The notes under the pieces were generated by a model. The model searched no databases, was not told where the DNA came from, and worked only from the letters and a program-made list of their open reading frames with translations. This document shows, in pieces, positions 50,601-62,029 of a DNA stretch of 64,000 nucleotides; position 1 is the first letter of the stretch, and each line of letters begins with the position of its first letter. The stretch spans positions 103,865,054 to 103,929,053 of the forward strand of contig CM041083.1 in the NCBI GenBank assembly GCA_023079485.1. Direction: 5' to 3'. The position numbers were made by a program, and so were the translations under genes. The stretch is from Archilochus colubris (Eukaryota; Chordata; Aves; Apodiformes; Trochilidae).

Positions 50601-52311
50601 TTTAATCAAAATTATTCTTGTGACTCTATATAGAGAATAGATGTTTTCAATGTCCTTATTCCAGAAATTATTTCTTGAGGAGATTGCACTAGTGAAAATA
50701 CATGTTTTCAGAAACTAGCACTGAAATGGCCTTTGGAGGCAGCTTGTGACATTGTGAAGCAACAAGGCTTTGGGGGAGATTTGGGAATGTGTCTCTGTAA
50801 CTTCTACTCATTATTTTTAATATACTGTATAATGATAGTGAAGTTTTCTAAAGGTAGTAGCAGACCAGAAGAGAAAACACAACTTGAATAGTCATAAGTT
50901 CACCCTTATTGCTTTTATAAGCCGGAAGGCTAACAAGATATTTTGCATAACATCAAAGGAAGTCAGCTACTAATATAAATACCACTCACATTGGCACCAA
51001 AGTACTCTGTGGGAGACTATAAAGAACATGTAACAACAGCAGAAAATGTTAGTCTATTCCAGTTAAATAGTTAATCATTTAAGAAATGTGAATCTTTGGA
51101 TATAAGACCTCAACACTTCTTTATCTCTTGGAGACTGTAATTTCATATTCAACATCTACACTTCAGATAGGGTTCCTTCCTCTGCAGATAAATCACATTG
51201 CTGAGTGACTGGCAAAGCATGTGAAGTAGGGAGAAAAGGGACTTTTGTAAAGTGTGATCTAGAGAAATTTGTGTAACACTAATGCATTTATAATAAGAGC
51301 TGCTGCTGAACTAGGTGGAGGAATAATTTATGTGTTATGATTATTACAATACAGTACTTTTTCATCTGTTCCACAGAAAGTGATTTGAGGCTATGAGGTT
51401 TCATAGACACTGAAACTCTTGGACTGCTCTGAGGCTTATGAAGCAACTGTACAGATTTCTTCTTTTCTAGCTGCTTTTCTGCCACCATAGAACATAATGG
51501 TGCCAGACTTTTTACAGAGCATGTAGTTATCTGTAAAATTTTGTATTCATCTAATCTAATGCATTTCTAATGAACTCTTCACTGTGAAATTGGTGCTTTC
51601 TTGAATATGAATAGAGTAAATCCTTAGAATCTCTGCCTGCTTTTCAGACTAAACTGAGACCATGTGCCATTAAACATTTGTATTTCATGAATATTTAAGC
51701 ATATTTGTTCTTGTATTGATTTTGTACAATGCCTTTGGGTGTTCCCTAGCAGGACTACCTATATAAACCTAAGTGCATGAATAACATATGGTAGGGCAGG
51801 ACTTGAAAAATCCATAAATATGTATTTACATAAGTTAAGGATATGGTTTGTGTGTTAACATTTCATTTCCTTGTTTTCCTTCCATTCTGTGTCAAAATCT
51901 TTATGTTAAATCAGTACCTGAGTTCTTTTTTTTCATGTTCTTGAATAGTCTGATTTACTAATAAAGATATCTAATGTTCTACACTGTATGAAATAAATAT
52001 TCTCTCTATTTTAAATCCTCTCTTCACACACAATCAGTGTTTTTCGCCTTTTTTTTTTTTTTACCTAGAATCATTAATCTGCTATTTTTATTGTTCACTA
52101 ATCTTATAAGATGTTTTAACAGATGTCTGCAAAATAGGAAGTACTGTAGAGTCCCAACTTGCTTGGCTAGAATGGGGAATTGGGGACCAGCTTCTACTCT
52201 AATACTGAGGTATTTATGTAATTAGCTGTGTTATGCTTCCCCATTCTTTTTAAACAGATAGCTCATATTGAGAGAGCAATGTCCTGGTCTCTAAATGGAA
52301 AGACATGGATT
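47636..52311. other. AT-rich non-coding DNA with simple repeats, no gene seen
   Basis: TA/CATATA-rich stretch at 47928-47962, (ATTTT)n at 48813-48846, and T-rich TTTCTTATTTTTTAT repeats at 49962-50028. The plus frame at 49369-49665 (98 codons) has no recognised domain. Confidence 0.45.
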
Positions 52312-53362
52312 CTATGAATGAACCACCCAGTGAGTAAGGATGGTCACACTCAAAGAGTTATGGACAATGGCTTCATGTCCAAACAGAGATCAGTGACAAT
52401 GTCTTTCCTCCAGGGTAAGTTATTGGATGGTGCTGTTAAACATCTTTGTCAGTGACATGGAAAGGGGAATTGAGTGCACCCTCAACAAGTTTGCTGATGA
52501 CTCCAAGCTGTGTGGTGAGGTTGACACACCAGAGGGAAGGGAAGCCATCCAAAGGAACCTTGGCAGACTTGAGAGGTGGGCCTATGACCAATGACATGAA
52601 GTTCAGTAAGGCCAAGTTCAAAGTCTTGCACCTGGGTCAAAGCAATCCCTAACATAAATACATGTTGGCTGGAGAATGGATTGAGAACATCCCTCAGGAA
52701 AACGACCTGGGGATGATGGTTGATGAGAAGATTGACATGAGTGTGCAGTATGTTCACTTGCAGCCCAGAAAGCCAACTGTATCCTGGCCTGCATCAAAAC
52801 TGTACCCAGGAGATTCCCCACCTCTACTCTATACACATGAGCTGCGACCTAGGGTACTCTATCCAGTTCTGGAGTTTCCAACATAAGAAGGACATGGAGC
52901 AAGTCCAGAGGAGGGCCACAAATATGAGCAGAGGGATGAAGCACCTCTCCACTGAGGAAAGGCTGAGAGAATTTGTGTTGTTCAGTCTGGAGAAGAGAAG
53001 GAGCTGGAAAGACCTTAACGTATTCTTCTAGTACCTGAAGGAGGCCTACAGAAAAGCTGGGGAGCGACTTTTTACAAGGGTAGTGATAGACCAAGGGGCA
53101 GTTGTTTCTAACTTGAAGAGAAGGGTTTAAGTTAGACATTAAGAAGAAATTCTTTAGTGTGAGGGTTACGAGACACTGGAACATGTTGTCCAGGGAGGCT
53201 GTGGATGCTCTCTCCCTGGGATTGTTCAAGGCCAGGTTTGATGGGGCCTTGAGCAACCTGGTGTCATGGGAGGTGTTCCTGCCCATGCAGGAGGCAGGGG
53301 GGGGTTGGAATTAGATGATTTTTAAGGTCTCTTCCAACAAAAACCATTCTGTGCTTCTATGA
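52312..53362 (+). mobile_element. CR1 LINE, RT palm to 3' end
   Basis: The copy begins in the RT palm (NHPVSKDGHTQRVMDNGFMS-like). It gives LLNIFVSDMERGIECTLNKF followed by ADDSKLCGEVDTPEGREAIQ. FADD at 52490-52501 is intact. After a frameshift near 52590 it continues KFKVLHLGQSNP, an ENDLGMMVDEKIDMSVQY block, HKKDMEQVQRRATNMSRGMK, STEERLREFVLFSLEKRR and, with further breaks, the KHWN-type and 3' UTR blocks. The tail reads CCATTCTGTGCTTCTATG (53345-53362). It is 5' truncated inside the RT. Confidence 0.94.
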
Positions 53363-55925
53363 CATAGCATGTAATCATAGCACGATTACGTTCCTATTCC
53401 TGAAAAGTTTTGGTGAAAAGTACAATATTATTTATAGGTGTGAGATCGCAAGACACTCCAGAGTCAGTATGCTATGTGCATATTTTAAGTGAACTAATTT
53501 ACCAGCTATTTCCTTTGGTTAAGACAGAGGCTCTACTGGGTGGAGTGAAGCTGGGTGGTTCAGCAAAACGTTTTAACAGATGGTAAAATGGAGGGTTAGC
53601 CCTCTGGTATCACTGTATGTGCTGAGTGCTTAGCTGTGTCTCAGCATCACATAACAGATGCTCTAGAAACAGCTAGCAAAGAAGGATTAGTAAAACAAAA
53701 AAATGCTGCAATGCTATATGGCACTCTCTTGATAAGTAGAGGGCATGGGCAGGTGGTAACCAGATGACAGTAAACATTTAAGTGCTTCATTCTAAATTCT
53801 CTGTCCACTGTAGCATGAACTCTGATGGAACACAGAAGAAGAACACAGAAGGAGACAGCTCCACCAGCTCCAGTGCTTGACAGTAGAATTGGTGGAAATT
53901 ATTTTTAGAAAGTTGAACTGCCAGTCATGTCACCAGCTACCATACACACAATCCCTCCCTAAATACCAAATCAGAAAATCTCTGAATTCAACTTTCTCTG
54001 CAAAAATCTTCCATGGTGTCTTACATATTAGAAAGATAATGGCTTACTTTTTCTTCCTGGAGTTTTCTAGATAATATTCTTCACTACTAATGGAAAATAC
54101 TAATGGAATATTTTGGAAAACACAGAGTCACTTATTTTTACATCTTTTTTTTTTTTCTACACTGATGTGACTAACATATTTATCTTTTACATATTTAAAA
54201 GAGATACCAAGAGAATCAGTCGTATACCTATTCTAAACATTGAGGAAATCTGTTCAGCTGTTTTTGCTAGAATAATCTGTTGAGAAACATCACATAATCT
54301 TTTCCACAAGGAGTAGAAAATGATTCACTGAAAGTTACATGAACTTGAATTATAATAAGATTACCTTAATTTCCAAATACTTTCATATCTTCCTTATTCT
54401 TGAAATCCAGCTATTTCTTAATTAAAGTTTTAACTAACAGAATTTGATATTACAGTATCTTCTACTGAAGAAGATTCACTTTTACTGAATTTCTTGGGCC
54501 TAATGCTGTACTTATATCTAATGGATGATGATGCAATTGTAGAGAAGTTCTTATTTTCTAAGCCATCCATAAGAACTGAATCCCATGTTTTAAATCAGTA
54601 TTTCCTGAGCTGTATTTGGAATAAACTACGAATACCACATCCCACTGTCCACATTATGCTGACACTAGGTTAAAAAAGAGTCAAAGCTTATGACTTGTAC
54701 ATATCAACTCTTTCCAGATTCAGCTATCAGCCTTGACCACGCAGTTCAACTCCTGTTGAACTGATCCCAAAGTCGTAGGCTGCCCACTGCACATCAGCTA
54801 AAGCATTCGATGGCTATTTTAATCCTGTCTGTATCTACGTTAAAAATTGTTCTGACCTCCTAAGATGCACATCATGTTTACTAATTACCTAATGAAATTT
54901 CATCATAGAATTTGCATAATTCCTTTCCTATTTTTTCCTATTTGTTTCTCTCAAGATTGTGTCCTTATTCAGATCACAACTATATTATTTACAGTACAGT
55001 AACTGCATTTTTATTTTGAAGTTTCAATGTTTTAACTGTAAACAACCCCTACAGAAAAGCTGGAAAGCATGTTTTTTACTCTTGATATGCAGCACTAAAT
55101 CTAATGGATGCAGGTTGTCTTTAGCTGATATTAGTGAATGCATTAACTCCCTACATACAAATTGACTCAGTGCATTAATACTTACAAAGTTAGAGCCTTA
55201 CATTTGAAAGACTCTTGCAGATGTAAGATTGTGAAACTCATTAGTTTCCTGAGAGCTTGAAACATGTTCACCTTTTATAATTAGTTTTATACTCTATTAA
55301 AAATAAACTGGTTTGAACAACAGTTTACGAAGAACTCTTGCTTTGGCAAGGAGACTACCAAAATAATCTAATAGACTGTCTTCATCAGTAATTTATGTGA
55401 TTCAGTTAACTGCAATAATGTGGCTAATTATATAATTTTAAACTGATTAAACCTGTAAACATGCATTTTTCAAAGAGATTTTGTGCTTTTGTACTGTCTG
55501 ACAAATTGATCAGGCTATAGACAATAGAAATTTAACAAGCTACTTAAGTAAAACCTTTTCTCATATTTTTTTGTTCCACCATTTCATTTATAGTTCTTAC
55601 AATCATACATAAGTTTGCAGGAGTTTTTAATGTTTTTAAAAGAAGGACACTTTTTTTTTCTATGTCTGAATTCTGGGAGGGTTTTGCTTGCAGGAAAGAT
55701 ATTGATGCCAAAAAAATTAGCTATGGGTTAGATATTAGCACAGTATCTCAAGTATTTTATTTCACAAGAGAATTTTAAGCAAATTTATGTTCACTCTATA
55801 TTTGTGTTACTCTAACATCCTTCTCGATAACAAATATCTCACCACTGATGGTTTGAAAACTTCAAAACTTTTCACAGAATATTTTAAAATAAATGTATGA
55901 TTGTCAGTATTGAACATTCTCAATG
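53363..55925. other. AT-rich non-coding DNA, no gene seen
   Basis: No recognisable repeat ends or coding motifs. A T run lies at about 54146-54157. Confidence 0.5.
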
Positions 55926-57442
55926 CAGAATCACAGAATGGGTGAGGCAAGAAGGTATCACCAAATCCAGTCCCATGCTCAAAGAAGGGTCAGCCAGAGC
56001 AGATTGCTTAGGCTTATGTCCTGTCACATTATGCATACCTAGGGATGGAGACTCATGAAGTATCCTGTGTAACTTGCTACTGTGTTCAGCCACCCTCATA
56101 AAAAAAGGTTGTTCTTTATTTTAATGGAATTTTCTGTATTTTGATTTGTGCCTATTGCATTCTGCTTCTCACTGGACTCAGTAAGAAATTCCAGCTTTTC
56201 TAGCCTGTTCTTGTATGACAAATGCTCCAAGTTCTTTATCATTTTTGTATTACTTCACTGGGTTTGCTCCAGTATACCTCTGTCTCTTTTAGTGAGAGCC
56301 CAGGACTGATCAGAGCACTCCAGATGTGTCTCTGCAGGTCTGGGTAGAAGAGAAAGACCTACCTTAATTTTCTGACTGTGTTCCTTACTAATGCAGCCCA
56401 GAAGGCTGTTTGCTTTCTTTGCTGGACATTGCTGGATCATGGTCCACTTGGTGCTGACCAGGATACCCTGGGTTTTCTCTGCAAAGCTGTTGTCCTTCAA
56501 GTGGCCTGTGCTGGTGAAAGGGGTTGCTCCTCCTCAGGTGGAACCTTTGTGTAACATCACGAGGTTTTTTCAGACAATTGCTCCAGCCTGTTGAGGACCC
56601 TCTGAATTGTAGCACTACTCTCTGGTGTATCAGTTACTCCTCTCAGTTTTATATGATCTGAAAATTCGATGAGGATGCACTCTGTCCCATTACCCAGGTT
56701 GTTAATGAACATGTTAATGAAGATTTGCTGCAGTTATTAACCCGTGGTGTACATCACTAGGGACCATCTTCCAGCTTGACTTTGTTCTGCTCATCATAGC
56801 CAGATTTCAATCCACCTTGCTGTTCACTTCTCTAGCCTTTGTCAGCTTGCCTGTGAGGATATTACAGAAGGCAGTGTCAAAAGCCTTACTAAGGTGAAGA
56901 TAAATAGCATTCACTTCTCTCCCATCATCCACCTAACCAGTCATCTCATCATAGAAACTTATCAAGTTTGTCATGCATGATCTTCTCTTCATAAATCTGT
57001 GCTGTCTGCTCCCAGTCACCTTCTTGTCCTTTGTGTATTTAGAAAAGGTTACAGGGATTATTCACTTCACCACCCTCCTGGGGATTGAGATGAGGTTGAC
57101 TGGGCTGCAGTTTCATGCTCTTCTCCTTCTTAAAGTTTAAATGTTCCCTAATTTGAGTCTCCTCTGGAGAGGCAAAGTCTTCTGTGATGTATACTTCCCC
57201 AGAAGTCCCAGGGGCATTGGGATTCATGAAGAAAGTAATGAGTACCTCAGCCTTCTCCATGTCCTTTGTCTCCAGGAGACTGTCCCATCCAGCAGTGGGC
57301 TGACATTGTCCCTGTTCTTCCTTTTTTTGCTGATGTACCTGTAGAAGCCTTTCTTGTTGCTCTTTATTTCTTGATTATCTGTGTCAGGAAGTTAGAGGCA
57401 TTGCTCTACTCCAGAGTCCTCCTGGACTGCTTATGCTCTGCT
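55926..57442 (-). mobile_element. CR1 LINE, pre-RT linker to 3' end
   Basis: The 3' end is at 55926 (plus strand CAGAATCACAGAATGGG). On the minus strand from 57442: KKGFYRYIS-type linker, MEKAEVLITFFMN, a decayed finger region, RT motif A as IYLHLSKAFDT (SKAFDT at 56873-56890), then NMFINNLGNGTECILIEF with FSDH in place of FADD (56653-56664), then LERTQ- and TKRDRGILEQTQ-like C-terminal blocks. One catalytic aspartate is lost. Upstream it stops 6 bp from the LTR that begins at 57449. Its sequence is more diverged than that of the other copies, suggesting an older or different CR1 subfamily. Confidence 0.88.
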
Positions 57443-57590
57443 GATTTTTGTGCTGGTTTTGGATGGGATACATCTTAATTTTTTCATAGTATGTAGCATG
57501 GGATTGAGCTTTGGATTTTTGATGAAAATAGCCTTGATAACACACAGATGTTTTCGCTACTGCTAAGCAGTGCCCACATAGAGTCAAGGC

Positions 57591-58431
57591 AGTTGCAGTT
57601 TGTGCCCAGCCAGTAAGAACCAGGCATATGCTCACCCACCTTCTATACCCTGCACTGTGCAACAGAGGAAAAAATTCAACTAAAAGCTTGTGAATCAACA
57701 TAATGACAAAGACTGACCAATTGCAGCTGACCAATTATGTTCACAGGCAAAACAGAACCAGCTTGGATGAAAAAAACAGTTCAATTTATCAGTAATCAAA
57801 TTGCAGCAGCACAAAGAGAAAAAACCCCAAGACCCTACACATAAATATCTTACCTCCACCCCTCCCTTCTTCCTCATTCCAAATTACTTCACTCTCAATT
57901 TCTCTATCTTGTCCCCCACAGAAGCACAGAGGGATGGGGAGTTGGGGTTTATGGTCAGTTCATCACATGTTATTTTCTGCCACTCCTTCATCCTAAAAGG
58001 AAAGAATCCTCACAGCCTCCTCTCCCTTCCATGTGGGGTCCCTCTCATGGGAGACTGTCCAGCATGATCCCCTCCAACATGAGTTCCTCAGGAACAGCTC
58101 CAGAGCAGACTGCCCACAGAGTCACAGCCTGCTTCAGGAACCCCTGCTGTGGGGTGCTCCATGGCTGCAGATCCATATCTGCCCCTCTGTGAACCTTCAT
58201 GGATTGCAGGTCCACATCTGCTCCCCTGTAGTCCTTCACAGGCTGCCCCACTATGCTCCTCCTTGGGCTGCAGGAGGACAGTTGCCTTCTCACTCTGGGC
58301 TGAAGGGGAATTTTGCTAGGCACCTTCTAACCCTCCTTACACACTGACCCTGGTATCTCTGCTCTTTGGACAGAGACAGGGCCTTTGGCCCCACCCCCAC
58401 TACCAAAATCCTGCCACACTAATCCAAAACA
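57591..58431 (-). mobile_element. Second avian LTR inserted into the ERVL LTR
   Basis: On the minus strand it begins TGTTTTGGATTAGTGTGGCA at 58431, with GGATTTTGGTAGTGGGGGTG next. It later has TGCTGCAATTTGATTACTGA-TAAATTGAA (near 57790) and ends near 57591-57594. AAGGC flanks it at 57586-57590 and 58432-58436, and removing the insert restores the expected host LTR sequence. A 5-bp duplication again suggests an ERVL-like integrase. The terminal CA lies 3 bp inside the left repeat, so the exact edge is uncertain. Frames of 88-104 codons across 57801-58347 are not genes. Confidence 0.8.
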
Positions 58432-58545
58432 AAGGCCTTTTCTGCTTTTCAGAATGGGCATAAGATGATGCATAAGAAGCCGGGAGGAGACACAGCTGGA
58501 AGAGATGACCATGACTGACCAATAGTCCATACTACATCACACAGA

Positions 58546-59254
58546 TTCACAAAATCACAGAAATATCATACTTAGAAATACATCTAAAATTGCTGAGTCC
58601 AACCATACTCCCTGTAAAAAAACAACGCCCTCCTAAAAAAAACCAATTCGTTCCACTTTGTCCACTAGAACATATCTTGAAGTGCCTCATCTACATGTCT
58701 TTTAAATACCTCCAGGAACTGTGACTCCACCACCTGCCTGGGCATCCCACTCCAGTGCCTGAATACCTTTTCAGTTAAGAAATCCTTCTTAATATCTAGT
58801 CTAAACATTTCCTGATGCAACTTCGGGACTTTTGCTCTAGTCCGAGCATTATTCAGTTGAGAGAAGAGGCCAGAAACTTCCTACAATCTCCTTTCAGGCA
58901 GTTGTAGAGAGCAGTGAGGTCTCCTCTCAGCCTTCTCTTCTCCAAACTAAACATTCCCAATTCCCTCAGTCTTTCCTCATAGGGCTTGTTCTCCAGGCTC
59001 TTAACGAGCTTTGTTGCCCTTCTCTGAACTTGCTTTAGCAATTCAATGTCTTTCTTGTAGTGAGGGTACCAGAACTGAACACAGTACTTTTTCCCTAGTC
59101 TTCCTCTTATTGCTGACATACCTGTAGAAACTTCTCATTGTCCTTGATATCTCTGGTCAGAATGAATTCTTTCTGTGCTTTGGCTTTCCTAAACTGATCT
59201 CTGGCTTCTCTGACTGTAGCATTGCATGGGGTTGTGACTGAAATGCAGGATCTG
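58546..59254 (-). mobile_element. CR1 LINE with RT deleted, inserted into the ERVL LTR
   Basis: The 3' end is near 58546 (plus CACAGATTCACAAAATCACA, decayed). On the minus strand from 59254: pre-RT linker VREARDQFRKAKAQKEFILT and RDIKDNEK, a decayed [11 protein letters not shown], then at about 59086 an abrupt join to [40 protein letters not shown] and [20 protein letters not shown]. The whole RT is gone between these blocks (roughly a kilobase or more in a full copy). ERVL LTR sequence lies on both sides, so the CR1 entered the LTR. Confidence 0.93.
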
Positions 59255-59644
59255 GCACAATTATATGACATAATTCTCATAATTCTTATGAATGATATGA
59301 GATCATTCTTAGAAATAAAAGCTGGGAGAAGAAGCAAGGGGGGCACATTAGGAGTGATGGTCTTTGTCAGCCTAAGTAACCACTGTTACACGTGATGGAC
59401 TCCAGCTTTCCTGGAAATGGCAGAACACTTGCCTGCCTGTAGGAAGTAGTGAAAGAATTTCTTGCATTGCTTTGCCTGTGTGCATGGCTTTTGCTTTACC
59501 TGTTAAACTGTCCCTGTCTCAACCCATAAATTTTCTCATTTTTACTATTCTTTTACCCACACCACTGGAGGGTAGTGAGCCAGTGGCTGCATGGTGCTTA
59601 ACTTCCAGCTGGGTGCATGCTCATCTCCTACCATCACCATTTCT

Positions 59645-60400
59645 AACCTAAATCTCTCCTCACCGGTCCACCTTATTGGTAAAGATGCCTTTTTTTCCCA
59701 CTTGGTCAGGTGGATTGCATCTCTCTCACTCTGTCCCAGAGAGAGACTCGTGATCACAAAAGACAAACCTCTGTTGCCAAAACTATCTGCATAGCCAGGC
59801 ATTGATATGCAAGATCTGTTCATTGCTCCTCAAGCTCCTCTGAGTCATGAGCAGGATCAAGGAGATACCACCTGGCACTGTGCCCTAGACCCTCTCCCCT
59901 TAAGCTGTGCACTTGTACTTGATATACTCCAGGTCTCCCTGATACAGGAGGTACAGGCACTGGTCTCCCCTGAGCTGTACCACTGGTGCCCATGTGGAAG
60001 AGTAATAGTTGTACACAATGAGGGCCAGATGAGCCTCAACAACATCACCATTATGTTCCAGCTCCAAGACCCTGGGAATGATAAAACCTCCCTGAACAGC
60101 AATACAGGTCAGCAGGTGGGGCACTCTGTCCCCTACAGAAGGGAATCTCCCACCATAATCCCTTTGCATACCCTTTGGTGTTGTTATCTCAGGCACTTTG
60201 TTGGGCATAGTCCCCAGATCCTCATCTGTAACTCAGGGTATGTAGAAGCTGTCCTGGCATTAGAGACCTTCAGCTTCTTCTGTCAGGGGATGCCACTTCC
60301 CAGCCTTATAATCACAAAGTGCTCTACCCTCTCCATTACATCTGGGGGCTGAGGCTTGCCTTGCATCTGTGTTCTCAGAGGAGACAGATGTCAGAGGGAG
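59645..60400 (-). pseudogene. CR1-type ORF1 remnant with SGNH hydrolase (esterase) motifs
   Basis: Using all three minus frames, the SGNH blocks appear in order. Block I is VGDSLL with GDS at 60142-60150, followed by GTECPTC and FREV. Block III is HMGTSGTA (59979-59990 for GTSG, where GTND is usual). Then come GDLEYIKYKCTA and GERV, and LRSNEQILHINAWL. Block V is RDAIHLTKWEKK with the Asp-His pair DAIH at 59710-59721. ORF1 proteins of CR1-like LINEs are known to carry esterase domains; their role in retrotransposition is unclear. Frameshifts and stops are frequent. The plus-strand 181-codon frame at 59807-60352 is its antisense shadow. The far 5' side (60400-60660) may be ORF1 too. Confidence 0.7.
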
Positions 60401-61580
60401 GCCCAGCTCCTCCATGCCTCCTTGGTGCTATGCAGTCTGTAGCCCACCTCCTGTAGTCCCTCTGTCTGAGCATTCCATCACCCACCTCTTGCAGGCAAGG
60501 ACCAGTGAGAAGCTCCTGCTGCCCTTCATCCCCAAACCCATCGTGCTGCATTCTCTCAGATATGGGCTGAGCTGTCTTCTGACACGCCAGGGAGTCAACA
60601 GATTACTTCTTCATACTGGTTTGAGTTAACTTTGATTGTAAAAGCCTTGGTCATAATGCTGTAAACCTCCTGCAGTGTAGCTTTGAAACTAGTTTTTGCT
60701 ACATTTTCATTCTATTTCTTCACTCACATGTTTTATTAGAATTACTTCAAATGCAGGAGCAGAGACAGGTCAGGACCTGGAATTTTTTACTATAGCAATG
60801 TAATGACAGAAGGGGATTCTGAGAGTCTCTTATTAAAGTAGAAACCAAAACAAAAACTGAAGTAAAACAGAATCAGGACTAACTCCCTAGTGCCTCACAG
60901 AATTGGGCATTTATCCAGTTTACAAGCATATCTGGAATAAACCAAATTATTTACCAATGGTTCAAACCTGCCAAAATGACATCTCAGTTCAGAAAGAATG
61001 CCTGAAAAGAATGCTTACTATTCCCCTTTCATATGACAGTGGTGGAATATTACAAAATACAACAGTATACTTTTACAATAATGTGATATTTGCTAAATGC
61101 AAATAATATTATTAGGAAAAATCCACAAAGCTGATTTATTGAAGGTAAGGGGAAAATGCTTCCCATTGATTCTCCACCCTTCAATCCTTTTTTTCCATCT
61201 ATATAACAAAAAATATTGTTGCCATAATTTCTTGCTATCATAGATTAAGGAAATTCTTCCTTTCTGTTGCTGTGAGACACCAAAAACCTGAAAGAAATGT
61301 CAACTTACATAATTAAATGTTACCACATTTTACACCAAAACACAGACTTTATTACAAAAGTTGTTTTACCCACCTGCTGATTTCCCACAAAACAACTGCT
61401 CCTTGCCCTGAAATAAATTAGCTCCATATTACATTTTCTTTTCTTACGCAGAGGATGATAAATCTCTACATGCTCTTTTGATCGTACATGAAGTTAACTT
61501 GTTCTCATTACTAGAAAAAGTATAATTCCAAAACCATTGTAAATCTCAAAGAAGATGGTGGTTTTTCTTCGAAAAAAACG
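60401..61580. other. No gene seen; first 260 bp possibly more CR1 ORF1
   Basis: 60401-60640 is GC-richer and may continue the minus-strand ORF1, but I cannot match motifs. 60640-61580 is AT-rich with nothing recognised. Confidence 0.4.
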
Positions 61581-61659
61581 TTGGTTTTTGGTCTTGGGGT
61601 TTCTTTGTTTGTTTGTTTGTTTCTTCATTTGTTGGTTGTTTTGTTTTCTTTTTTTTTTA
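61581..61659 (+). repeat. G/T- and T-rich tract
   Basis: GGTTTTTGGTCTTGGGG, (TTTG)n and a final T run form a low-complexity tract of the same kind as those at 9840 and 29583. Confidence 0.8.
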
Positions 61660-61845
61660 ACAGCTATTTCTTAATTTTAAAATTAATTTAATAACATTTT
61701 CTGACTAGCTCTGGGCAAAAAAAAAACCATTTTAATTGCATTTAAGATGGCTTTCTACCCAGTTTATTTTAAGTATAATTACACTCCTCTTTGAAATTAT
61801 ATTTTTCATTTCCTGTCTCCCACTTCTGTTTGTTTTTCTGCTTCT

Positions 61846-61970
61846 TTATATGTTTATATATATTTATATACATAGAATATATAGTATATACATAGTATAT
61901 AAATATACTATATTTATATAATAAACATATATATATTTATATACAATATATACCGATATATACTTTTCTT
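61846..61970 (+). repeat. TA-rich imperfect repeat
   Basis: Mostly A and T with TATATA and ATATTTATATA units and rare C/G. It could fold on itself in many registers. The antisense frame ending here is an artefact. Confidence 0.85.
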
Positions 61971-62029
61971 CCCAAGCATAATGAAAAGAACAGTAATAAT
62001 AACGATGTCTGCAGTATTGCTCTTGTCAC

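Larger units (their letters stand above)
57449..59638 (+). mobile_element. ERVL-type LTR split by two later insertions
   Basis: Three collinear pieces make one LTR of about 640 bp: 57449-57590 (starts TGTGCTGGTTTTGGATGGG), 58432 to about 58545 (AAGGCCTTTTCTGC, then GGGAGGAGACACAGCTGG), and about 59255-59638 (AAAAGCTGGGAGAAG, GTGATGGACTCCAGCTTTCC, TTAAACTGTCCCTGTCTCAA, CAGTGGCTGCATGGTGCTTA). The order matches the widespread bird ERVL LTR. The gaps are filled by a minus-strand LTR and a minus-strand CR1. AATAAAA at 59314-59320 stands where the TATA region is expected. The right edge is eroded and no clear target duplication was found. No retroviral internal sequence adjoins it. Confidence 0.85.

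Noticed and set aside
52849..53286. 145-codon minus frame as a gene
   Set aside because: Antisense to a plus-strand CR1 copy with readable RT and C-terminal motifs.
59807..60352. 181-codon plus-strand frame, longest in the window, as a novel gene
   Set aside because: It lies antisense to a minus-strand CR1 ORF1 remnant whose SGNH blocks can be read in order; the plus frame has no recognised domain.
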